Part shown: positions 11,001 to 22,448 of the stretch, in pieces
Layout: every line of letters starts with the position of its first letter
Position numbering within the stretch: the stretch's first letter is position 1
Source of the DNA: Hypsibius dujardini
Taxonomy: Eukaryota; Tardigrada; Eutardigrada; Parachela; Hypsibiidae
Direction of reading: 5' to 3'
Assembly: GCA_001579985.1 (NCBI GenBank)
Contig: LRSR01000691.1
Span: forward strand, 1-64,000
Length of the DNA stretch: 64,000 bases
The notes under the pieces: generated by a model
Database searches by the model: none
What the model was told of the DNA's origin: nothing
Seen by the model: only the letters and a program-made list of their open reading frames with translations
Position numbers and translations under genes: made by a program

Positions 11001-11745
11001 CCTGTCGTCAGCTTTGGAGAACCCAGTAGACTTAGAAATATCAGTTTTTGAATTTGTTTTCAGCATTAGAAACCCTTTGAAAATTCCGGCAAGTTCTGTG
11101 AAGATAAGGATTTCAAATAGTTCAGTGAATTTGATTGGGAGCTATGTGCGTGCTGTCAGCGAACATTTTTATAGAAGCCGAGCACGCCATATCAGCTGTT
11201 CAACGATGCATTCGTTAGTTCTTGGCCCGAAATTCTCAAACGAGAGAGCTACCGGCGCGCGATCGAGAACTGGTGGATAACAGGCCCAATTTGGATTTAT
11301 AAAGACACATTTCATTATTTTTTTATAATGGAAAGGGTCTTTGGTTTCTGACGTGAGAAACTGAAGATCTACGGGGTGTTGCAAAGATTCTGACAAACTC
11401 TGACGTTAGGAGAAAGACTGTTAGGTCGCCTAATAAAAATTACTGACGTCATTAACGGATATTCCCTAAGAGTTTAATGGGTCTCGTAGGTACCTGGTTC
11501 TCTTCGAACATGGTCTGTTATCCCATCTATACGTCGCGGCAAGTTTCGAAGCACCGCACTTGATGGGTCTCACTATACAGCAAGTCGACCGGTGCAAAAC
11601 AAAGAAATTTATACCTCTTAATTCCGCGACACGTAAGCCGATTAGCTTACGAGCACTTTCATTTCTGTTTTGGTTTGTGTTAGTCTTGACTGGTGTGTCG
11701 GTGTTGGTACTGCTCATTGAACGAGTTCTTGGCTCTACAGGTTGA
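8067..11745 (+). CDS. iGluR/IR-like receptor, tandem copy B (six exons)
   Basis: Exons are 8067-8114, 8176-8252, 8321-8745, 10238-10452, 10518-10771 and 11490-11745. Each has exactly the length and phase of its copy A counterpart, and together they encode 424 residues. Differences from A are mostly conservative: IMAGSKATEAF for TIAGSKVTEAF in S1, GENPFDIGVSALAMM for GDKPTDIGVSALMIM, and LIERVLG for LIERVFG after M4. M1, the pore loop, M3 and M4 are all present. As in A, the amino-terminal domain and first S1 strand are not encoded here. Intron 5 carries a CAGA microsatellite and a 563-bp MITE. The even conservation of frame across six exons suggests the gene is, or recently was, under selection. 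Function as a glutamate-like or chemosensory channel is inferred from domain order. Confidence 0.82.
10904..11466. mobile_element. PIF/Harbinger-like MITE in intron 5 of copy B
   Basis: The 563-bp insert has terminal inverted repeats GGGAACATCCATTAATGACG (left) and GGGAATATCCGTTAATGACG (right, reverse complement), continuing through TCA. It is flanked by TAA on each side (10901-10903 and 11467-11469). The same intron in copy A reads tcctaaaagtttaatgg, an exact empty site with a single TAA. A three-base TWA duplication and GGG-starting ends are typical of PIF/Harbinger. There is no transposase, so it is non-autonomous. Confidence 0.88.
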
Positions 11746-12029
11746 ATAACAAGGAACAGAAACCTTTGTGGCCGGGTGTATTGTAGTGTGTGAGAATGAT
11801 ACACTGGTCAATGCTCAGCCGTTATAACGGATCATGTTTAATATCGAAATCGACATCGATGTGGAACCTGATGACAGGGTGCCTTTCAGTCACGATCTCC
11901 CTGGTGGAGAGGTGGTAGCGCCGAAGTCTGGAGCTAAATGGGAGCACCACTGCGCCTTAAACAAGACTTTCCCTAATCCTTAACAACGTAGTTTACGTAT
12001 GAGACACTCACAACGCATGGTCTGATAGC

Positions 12030-12200
12030 GAAACAAATTTCGGTAGATTCACATGAAATCGCATTGGCCTGCTCTATGCAATACGGTTTTTCAATATTAC
12101 CGCTGCCGGGAGAATTAGTCTGTTCTCTACTCCCAGCATTCCTCACAATGTTACCTTTCACGGAGTTGAGTCATTCCTATAATAAGCCGAAACTCCCCTT
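12030..12200 (+). pseudogene. Relic of exon 4 (M3 exon) of an iGluR-like receptor
   Basis: One frame reads ELVCSLLPAFLTMLPFTEL. This closely resembles the M3 end of copy C (VVCSLLPSYLTVSTAQLPFT) and of A and B (ICSKLPSFLTV...LPFTDV), with a short internal deletion. Upstream, a YGFSILPLPG-like stretch is a degraded M3 helix. It lies directly downstream of copy B and resembles C more than B, so it is probably a fragment of a fourth paralogue. Confidence 0.65.
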
Positions 12201-12659
12201 CTCTCCTGGTATTACTTCTCTCACAAAAAAACCTGAACGTACGTTCGCAAATATTTACTTGCTCGGCTCCATCAATATACCTAGTACTGAGCTGTTTGAA
12301 CAGCTCCAGTCGTGGGTGCGCTGGGGGGGGGGAGGGATGCACCACAGAGCCCTAGTAAAAGACTTTACGCAATGGCGAATTGACTGTTGATTCGACCGGG
12401 CCGTTGCCCCTCCCCCCTCGCAGAGGAAGAGGTTGAGGCAGAAAAGGTTGACTTTTTAAATCTTAAAGCTTCCCCCCCCCCCGTCCAGCGGGAGGGAGGG
12501 AAAGGCAAAAGATTTTTTTGACACCCCTTCCAGCAGTCTTATCATCCCATCCGGGCCGACCTCGATCCGCCACTGACTTTACGACACTTGAAGTGATATG
12601 GATATATATCACGTCACATATGACACATCCCCTAGTTGGTCCCATATTCTAAGGTCTGC

Positions 12660-12790
12660 ATGAAAACTACGAAAAAAAGAAAAAACGGAAAACGGAAAAA
12701 TTACAAACGAAATTCGAAATCACGGAAAACCAAAAAATTGCAAAATACGGAAAACTACGAAAATTAATATTACTAAAAACGAAAAAGCAT
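12660..12790. repeat. Degenerate A-rich (ACGGAAAA)n repeat
   Basis: Many imperfect units of the type (a/t)acggaaaac lie between runs of A. The neighbouring stretches 12200-12660 and 12790-13000 hold C and G homopolymers (12326-12334, 12472-12482) but no gene that I can support. Confidence 0.6.
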
Positions 12791-13056
12791 ACAAATTAAA
12801 ATATATTTTAATACACCCTTATGTTCGTATGTTGGAGCAGGTATGCTTTCTGTAAGGTCAGGGAAGGGCACTGCTCTTCCCATGCCTTCCCTTTCGCTGT
12901 TTTACACTTTTTGCTTTTATGAGCCGAGCCTCAACTTTACCCCAAATCGGCTAAAACAAGTGAAAGTCATGAAGCTAGAGGGCAAAAAAAAGAAAAATCA
13001 ATGTGAAAAGCTCGCAATTTTTTCGGAAAGACACGCGGTTACTAACCAGTTTACGT

Positions 13057-13625
13057 TTAGCACGCATTTTCGGATAAGAAACTTTCTACATAATTTTTTG
13101 GATTGACTGACTCGTGGGGACGTGGTAAATCTTGTGCGTGTTTGTATGGAAAAAACATGCTCGAAAGTATCGTCGTCTGAACCTTGTTCAGACTCACCTG
13201 GAAGGACCAAGGGTGCAGGACGATTGTACTGCTGCGGGTGGCGAGCAGAGCGGGAGAGGGGTGCGCGACCTGGGCTAGGGGGTTCTCTGGCTTCAGCCAC
13301 TGCCGAATTTTCAACACGTCTCCAAAGAGTAGGCTGAGGGATCCGACCTCCTCGCTGGTCATTCAGCTTCTCATTAGAGCCCGACGTGAAACCGGCATCT
13401 TCCAGAGTCTTTGCTGCTTTAGGGCGAAGTTTCAGACATTGAACCAGTTCTGCACTGGTGTCCTGTAGGAGGGCTGGTGCGGGAACGACAACGGCTGTGG
13501 CAGCACCGACGGACGCGAAGGTTGCCGGAGGGCCCCTCATATAGAGTGACGTTCTGGTGGTCGACGTGGTCCGCAACGATGCGCTCGATGAGGTTTAGTT
13601 TCAAGCCGGTGGTATTAGGACTCAT
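13057..13625 (-). CDS. Unrecognised minus-strand open frames, possible exon(s)
   Basis: Two overlapping frames are open here. One starts at an ATG at 13625 (MSPNTTGLKLNLIERIVADH). The other runs 13576-12998 with a charged, Pro/Ser-rich product (for example ELVQCLKLRPKAAKTLEDAG) and meets a good donor, CTTCCAG|gtgagt, near 13195. Only one can be real, and they might be joined by a small intron with an acceptor near gctgccacag. I recognise no domain. The composition is less AT-rich than its surroundings, which favours coding. It could also be a transposon fragment. Confidence 0.25.
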
Positions 13626-13639
13626 CGCGTTCAGAATTT

Positions 13640-14840
13640 CTTTCAGCTAGGGCATGCGGAGGAGCTTGAGCCTGTCAGCGGTCTATGGCATAAGTGCAGG
13701 CGGAGGTTAAAAGTTACAGGGAAAAAAATACAGTTTCACAAAAGAGGCGAGAAGAGCCGCAATGTGAAAGAAGGAAACTGTAAAAAATAAAATGTGTGCA
13801 ACGCTATTTATAGTTGCGCTGGACTTTACGCAAAGGGCTCAAGAAGCATTCGGCAAAAAATGAACAGTCGCAACACTTAGACGACGTGGTCCGGCGAGAG
13901 AAAATACGGAGAAGTTTTCATTAGTTACAAGCAGATTTAGGGAACTGAATCTTTTCCATAACTATTTCCGACGGAAGCAGACACGGTATTGCGGGACAAA
14001 CAGGGTCTGTCATCCCATCTCCACGTGGGACTGTGGGGAGTGTCGAGTCTCTGAACAACCCCTATGTATTGTCGACGACAAGAAACCTTTCGTGACACCT
14101 CTTGAAGGTCAACCATGCCGACGGATAAACCTTCTTGGTATATCATTTTGTTTCGCCATCGAACGCAAAGCCCTAAAGACTGGCTTCCCTGGATCCCTTC
14201 CAACACCAAAATCCTAAAGGCGCCCTTTAGCCCGACACCGCGTCGGTCTTGGGCGGATTAAACGGGGTATCACTAAGAGTTTTCCGACCTTGGAGCGCCA
14301 AGGAGGCTGTCAATAAGATTTTTCCATACAACTTTAGGCAATCTTTTACATGTAAAAATCCTAACAATCCAAATCCTAACGGCCCGGTCGGTCGAACGGG
14401 CAATCCGCCACTGCCCCTCTGATGCGAGATATGTGCAAGACAGCAATATCTGTCAATTTAGTATATCTGTCTTGGGACCTCCTAGTTTGCCGGAATGCAG
14501 CTGGCGACATAAGATCGGGCAAGCCATGCCTTACGTAGTAAGTATGTAGTAAGTACGTAGTAAGTAAGTAGTATATGTTGTAACCCGAACTAAACCAAGC
14601 AGAACGAGTACATAGGAGATTGCGGCGGAGACTGTATGACTAGGTCCTGGCGGAAACTGCATGAGAGTTACGTTGTTGAGACTTTATGCCTTGTCACATG
14701 AACGATTACAATAGATGGTGGCGAGCAAGATAGTATAACTTTTAAAACTCGATCTAACCAAACATGAGGAGCGTGCAGTCCCGATTGTCGGCTTGAAGTT
14801 TATGCCCCTCACACTAATTAATTACTTTCATCATGTGCTA
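13640..14840. other. Intergenic stretch with no gene recognised
   Basis: No convincing exon was found. The only structured piece is a short GTAAGTA/GTAGTAAGTA tandem repeat at about 14537-14578. Confidence 0.5.
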
Positions 14841-14841
14841 G

Positions 14842-17800
14842 CACCTTCACCTTCTTCATGATGGAGCTGCAGCCCGTGCAGGTGGCAATGGACAGCTTCG
14901 TAAGTGTGGGACGTATCTTTATTAAACAAATACTGGTACATTTCATACTGTTCTTGGGGAAAGGGGAAAACTTTTCTGATCGAAATTGAAATAGATGTGT
15001 ATGCTTACCCTAGTACACATCTGGCGTACGATGAGTATTTTTTCCGTACACATTAAGGACGAATTGTCACCTTAAATTTTTACGTAGAAACAGCGGCTTA
15101 CATCATGCATATTATGTACGACCACCACAAAACGTACGCTGTGCCAGGTCTTATTATGTAGGATCGCATACAGTTCTCAGCCCTTAAAAACATTACGCAG
15201 GGAAGATATAGTGTCTGACGAAAATCCTCAGAGAAACCTTACGTGATTCGTAAAGTGTTTTTATGCACGCTTTGTAACTTCGTAAAAATGGACTAAGCGT
15301 CGAATCGCGCGAATTTTCTATCTTCTGACGCTTGACAAACCAAGTTATAGTAACGCCAGAATATTGTTCCAAGATTCCCACAGCCGTGAAAACGGGAAAA
15401 AATAAGTTTTGCAGTTCTTCGCGAAAATACTAAAACTGTTTCAAAATAATGTGGGACACATAATTCGCCGTGTTTTAAAGTAATTAGAAATCCCACAATT
15501 GCGTCCCAGAAGATGCCAAACCCTGGGCACCCTGCACACACTTTTATTCTAGCATTACTTCTAAAAACTTTTCGCCTTTCGAATACGAATGAGTAAGGCG
15601 TATAAATTTTGTAAGCTCACACATGTCCTTTACAAAAATTAAGACGGATACAAAGAGAGGCCATGTGAACGACCTCACAAATTCTGTGCGGAATGGCGTA
15701 TAATTTGTGTAAAAATTTGATTTTTCGTATAACCTATCGTACTTGATTTTGTCATGTGTACTAGGGTTACGATGCGGAATATAGCCCCCTAGATAGCCAC
15801 ACAGTCGGACAAAGTCAATTAACAAAATGACCCAATGACCGATTTGGTAAAAAGCTCCTGATTCGCAGCGCAGAATTGAAATTTTACTAAAAAAGGTTCA
15901 ATACTTTTGAACGATTTTGCCATTCGAGGCAACATTTGCGGCTATATTGCGATCTATTTTATGACATGGCGGCTAATTTTTCACGCAAAGCAGAGCACCC
16001 AATGATTATTCCATTTGATTCCTCTGCCAAATCATTTGATCACTTAAAGCTATAACTAAATTTCTAATTGGGAGAAACTGTTATAACTTTGGTCAAAACA
16101 TTTCTCCCTTGTCTTCTTTATTCAAAATTACAGTCCTATTTATCCGTATTCTTAACTTCTACTTGCATTTCACAGGTTCACAATGTGACTTCGGCACACA
16201 ACGTGGTCCGGTTAATTTGCCGACGGTTGCATTTCGAGTGCGCAATGCTAGTCTCTCTCAAAGCGTTACACGATCGGAAAGTGGTTATTATATAACAGTT
16301 CTCATTTTTTCAGGTGCACTTTCGCCGTCGAAAACCATCAGTGGGGCTCATCAGCAAGCGATTTCCACGCCTTCATCCAGGCGACCTTTGGCGATAACAC
16401 CACCAACGCTATCGGCATTGCTCTCATCACAATAACGATGGATCGGATGCGGGAGATTGACTTCATCTACCCTTCCGCGGGTGTTCATTATGTGATTGCA
16501 GTGTGTGAGAAACATTTGGTTTCCGCGGGAGATGGAGCATTTTTTATCGCGCTTTTCGAAGGCGTTCCTGTGATCGCCACGTTGGCAGTCATTGCGCTTA
16601 TTTTCGTCCTACTCGCCGGGTTGATCACCTCCAGCGAAGTGCTGATGAGGCAATTATCCGCGTCTCCGTCTATGTCCTCGGGAATTTCGGCCTTGACGCA
16701 TTCGTTATTCCGCCTTTACACGATCGCATTCGGCCAAGGTATTTGCACGTAATGTTTATTATTTATTTATATTTACATGTTACATGTTACATGAATAAAC
16801 GTGAAATTCCCCCCCCCCCTACACCACCCTGCCACTGCCACTGGAAGTTCAGGTTTCGGATTCCGACACAGATAAGACTGGCTATCAGCTGACATCAGAT
16901 TGAGAGACCCTCCATGCTAGATAAACAGCCCTAGTCGCAGGGGGCAGTTATCTTTCTTTTTCTTAATCAATAAAATGGACCAGAAGTATTTTTATTTAAA
17001 AATAAGAGTGCGCCTTTAACTTTTGTCTTTTATTCGAACGCACAGCTACCTTCCCCCCCCCCCCCCCGCCTGACCTGCTGCTCTTGGATCAATATCCTCA
17101 CCCGGACATTATAGTGTTTGGCTTGTCATTCTAATTTAATATCCGGCCACAACTCTCACACAGCTGCTCGATGGTTACTTGCAAAGTTTAGATTTTACGT
17201 CTACATTGAACTTTTCCTTCTGCACCGATTTTGTCTTATACATATAACATGGGGGAGGCTAAACTTAATGTAAATCCCTCTATATGGTATGTAGAACAAT
17301 TTTCACGGTCAACCATGTGAAACGCACCTCCTCTAAGTTAAATTCGACATTGTTCCTTAAAAATTTCCGACGAAATCACTCTTGCTTCTTACTTCAATCT
17401 AACCTGCAAGCCACTGCAGTGTTTATATGCGCACTGAGCTGCACGCTCTTTTGTACGCTCTAAATTTTGTTAAACTGGCGCCGATTGTTTAAAGTGAAAC
17501 CCTGACAAGGAAGGAGCTAGCTCTTGTCTAGAAAGTTCAGCTGTCGAAGGATCTCGGTCATTTGAAACAGAACTCTGCGACGGCTAAGTACGAAATTTCT
17601 ACCACTGTGTTTTACTGGGGAAAGTTTGCCCCCCCCCCCGGCCGGGGCGCCCTTGGGGGCACCTTGGCTGATATTAACCCCTCGTCTAAGTTGAACAAAA
17701 AACATGGAATTTTGAGGTTATTAGACGAGTTATACTGTACTTGATTACGTAAAACAAAACAGCTTGGCTTTTCGCACGTTACGGAAAAATTCCAGTTTGT

Positions 17801-18324
17801 TATACTTCCCGGACTGAAAATTGACTTAGCACTCTCTGGTTATCTAAATTAATTATTTATAACTTGTTTACTTGTTAACTTGTAGTTTGTTTACACTAGA
17901 CGAAGGGAGATAAAGCAGCAGAAACAGGTAAAATAAAAAACGGAAAACCAAAGCAGTCAATCAACCAATCAAGGAAGAAACGCAACCAAGGTTATACCAA
18001 ATAGGAAATTCTCAGCAACATGGGAAAAGCCGTGCAGTATTATTTCACGAAATGAAGCAAAATCAAAACTTTGCAAGTAACCTGCAAGCAGCTGTACGTA
18101 TGTTTTCAGACGGTGTGGCATTCACCAGATCCACTCCTCGGTCCCTGTACGGCCTCTACACCGTGTGGTTCTTCATGGTGACAGTTGTCGGGGCGGTGGT
18201 CTGTTCTCTTCTCCCATCTTACCTCACGGTATCCACGGCGCAACTTCCGTTTACCGACCTCCAGTCGTTCCAACGGTCCGGTTACGATCTCGTGGGACCG
18301 CCGTCGGCGTTTAAAATACTCAAT
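14842..18324 (+). pseudogene. iGluR/IR-like receptor copy C, lacking S2 and M4 exons
   Basis: Four exons align with exons 1-4 of copies A and B: 14842-14899, 16176-16237, 16314-16738 and 18110-18324. The last two have exactly the lengths seen in A and B (425 and 215 nt). Frame and phase are intact. S1 reads VVRLICRRLHFECTFAVE, M1 is LAVIALIFVLLAGLITS, the pore-loop-like piece is LFRLYTIAFGQD, and M3 is LYGLYTVWFFMVTVVGAV leading into LLPSYLTVSTAQLPFTDL. After exon 4 (donor AAT|gtgcgt) neither an S2 exon nor an M4 exon is recognisable before the minus-strand gene at 19258, only a foldback arm. It is therefore a 3'-truncated gene, or one whose last exons are too diverged to see. Without S2 and M4 it should not form a glutamate-gated channel. 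Divergence from A and B is much greater than between A and B, so it is the oldest of the three. Confidence 0.7.
16739..18109. other. Intron 3 of copy C with poly-C tracts
   Basis: This holds three long C homopolymers (about 16810-16819, 17053-17067, 17629-17638) and no recognisable exon or complete mobile element. The 15000-15830 part of intron 1 is AT-rich and likewise empty of recognisable genes. Confidence 0.5.
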
Positions 18325-18439
18325 GTGCGTCTCTACAAACACTCAGCCTAATAGGTGTTGCTTCAAACTGTGGGCACACGTGAATCTATGACTTCCATAA
18401 ATAAGGTCCACAGAGGCTCGTTTAGGGCTCTCATAAAAC

Positions 18440-18690
18440 AAAACCAGAATCCCTTATGGGTAGAACCAGCTCGGAAAAGTGTATTTTTTGGCAGAATATC
18501 AAAGTCCGGAAAACACTTTAAGATTCCATTGGTCCTGATTTTCACTAAAAACTTCAGCTTTTGAAAAGCTGAAGTTTGAAATTCGAAGAGTTTTGACACT
18601 TCATACCCCTTTCGAAATTCAATTTGGAGTCTTTCTTGGATATCAAGGGACGGAGCTATGAGCCAGTTTCAATTTCGCCCAGGAAGGTCA
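18440..18690. repeat. Single arm of the foldback family
   Basis: It shares with 1190-1410 the succession atttcaaagtccgga, agattccatt, a GTAAAAAC/CTAAAAAC-type run, gaaattcaatttgga, and gg(g)cggagctatg. Copies therefore sit beside receptor copies A, B and C. A perfect 10-bp hairpin (ATGCGAGAAG, one-base loop, complement) follows at 18710-18730. The rest of 18730-19257 shows no gene. Confidence 0.6.
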
Positions 18691-19257
18691 CCCGGTGCGA
18701 AGTTGCCCCATGCGAGAAGGCTTCTCGCATACCTCAGGCGAAAAAATCTGGGTATGCGCAAAGGGGGTGCGCATGGGTCTTTTAACATACAAGTTTCCCT
18801 AGATGGGCGATCTGCATTAGGGGTGCGCTAACCGTTCCCATTTGAGGGACTTGTGAAGGCCTTTGGTTTTAAAGGATAGCGAAAAACCAGCGCTGAGGCA
18901 GCCATGCTTTAACGCGTGAGTAACGCTGGACAGCTAGGAAGGGTGTGCTTAACCCGGTCATAAATCGTTCAGCTGCTAAATACTGCTGAAAAAAAAATTC
19001 CATCGTAATTTATACCGATCCGGCGCAAAAAACATGTACATTCATTTTTTGTATTATCCACTCCTCCAGTATGATAACAAGGCAGCAAAAAGGCGCTATC
19101 AAAATTAAAGCAAGCTAGGACACCTGCTGATTCCTTTATGAAATTTTAAAGACGAAATTCTCAAAGCGCTTCCGACTAAAAATAATTCAAATAAATACAA
19201 CTACCCACAAATACCAGATAGCTAAAGCAAAACAATTAGAACATTTTCAGAAATCTA

Positions 19258-21639
<2,382 letters not shown>

Positions 21640-22448
21640 GGTAAAAAATTGAAGAGAAACCGGCTGATAGAAAGATTATCTGTATAGCAACTAAAGTTCG
21701 GAGTTGAGTGAAACGAAAGAAATGTGATTGTGTACTGAAATCCACTTTCGAAAACTGTTTGACGAGAGACGCATGCAAGCGTTTAAATCTCAAGGAGATT
21801 ATCATTCAGTCCAATCGACCGCCTGTGTTGCGAGATGGCCCATGGTTGCGCGCTATATTCGGCGAAACAGATGGAAATTTTCAATTGTGCAGTGTCTTTC
21901 TGTATTCCTTTTCCGAAAGCATTCTCCTTGAGAGAAAGCAAGACCGAAGAGAGTTTAAAGCTTTACCCAGAGAAAGCAAGTCTAATTTAGTTCAATCGAC
22001 CGCGTGTGTTCCGAGATGGACCATGGTTGCGCGCTATATTCGGCGAAACAGTTGGAATTTTCAATTGTGCAATGTCTTTTTGTATTCCCTCCCCGAAAAC
22101 ATTCTCCTTGAGTGAAAGCAAGACCTATGAGTATTTAAAGCTTTACCCAGAATGCAGCCTCAATTATTCACATATTCATTTTAAAGCATCGTATTATTAG
22201 AGAGACTCGAAACAAAATGTCTGAAAAAGAAACCGATTGGTCAGGTTTTGCCGGCCGATTTTCAGGCCCAATGTTTTTGAGGGAGTCAATCACTTTTCTG
22301 CAAAGATTTTTGTTCCAGAGTGCTAATGTCCATTCGACGAAAAGCAAAGGGCCCACCAGTCGGAATTTTCACGCACTTCTTATTTGAGCTTCCGAAGGGT
22401 TCAAATAAAATATAAAGGGCACTAAAAACAAAAAGAGTTAAAATAAAG
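21640..22448. promoter_or_regulatory. Spacer between TNP2 gene end and BEN gene start; likely BEN promoter region
   Basis: This holds the upstream side of the BEN gene and the 3' side of the transposase gene. It includes a tandem duplication (see 21807-22151). No TATA box or other element could be assigned with certainty. Confidence 0.35.
21807..22151. repeat. Tandem duplication, two units of about 170 bp
   Basis: Unit 1 (about 21807-21972) and unit 2 (about 21986-22151) both run from caatcgaccg(c)(c/g)tgtgtt, through atggttgcgcgctatattcg and attctccttgag, to tttaaagctttacccaga. There are few mismatches between them. The units lie upstream of the BEN start codon and downstream of the transposase stop. 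Confidence 0.85.

Noticed and set aside
15193-15825. Minus-strand frames of 62-93 codons in intron 1 of copy C
   Set aside because: AT-rich, no domain, mutually overlapping, and no coherent splice pattern.
18363-18599. Small frames after receptor copy C that might encode S2 or M4
   Set aside because: The sequence matches the foldback repeat family at 1190-1410 and has no S2 or M4 similarity.
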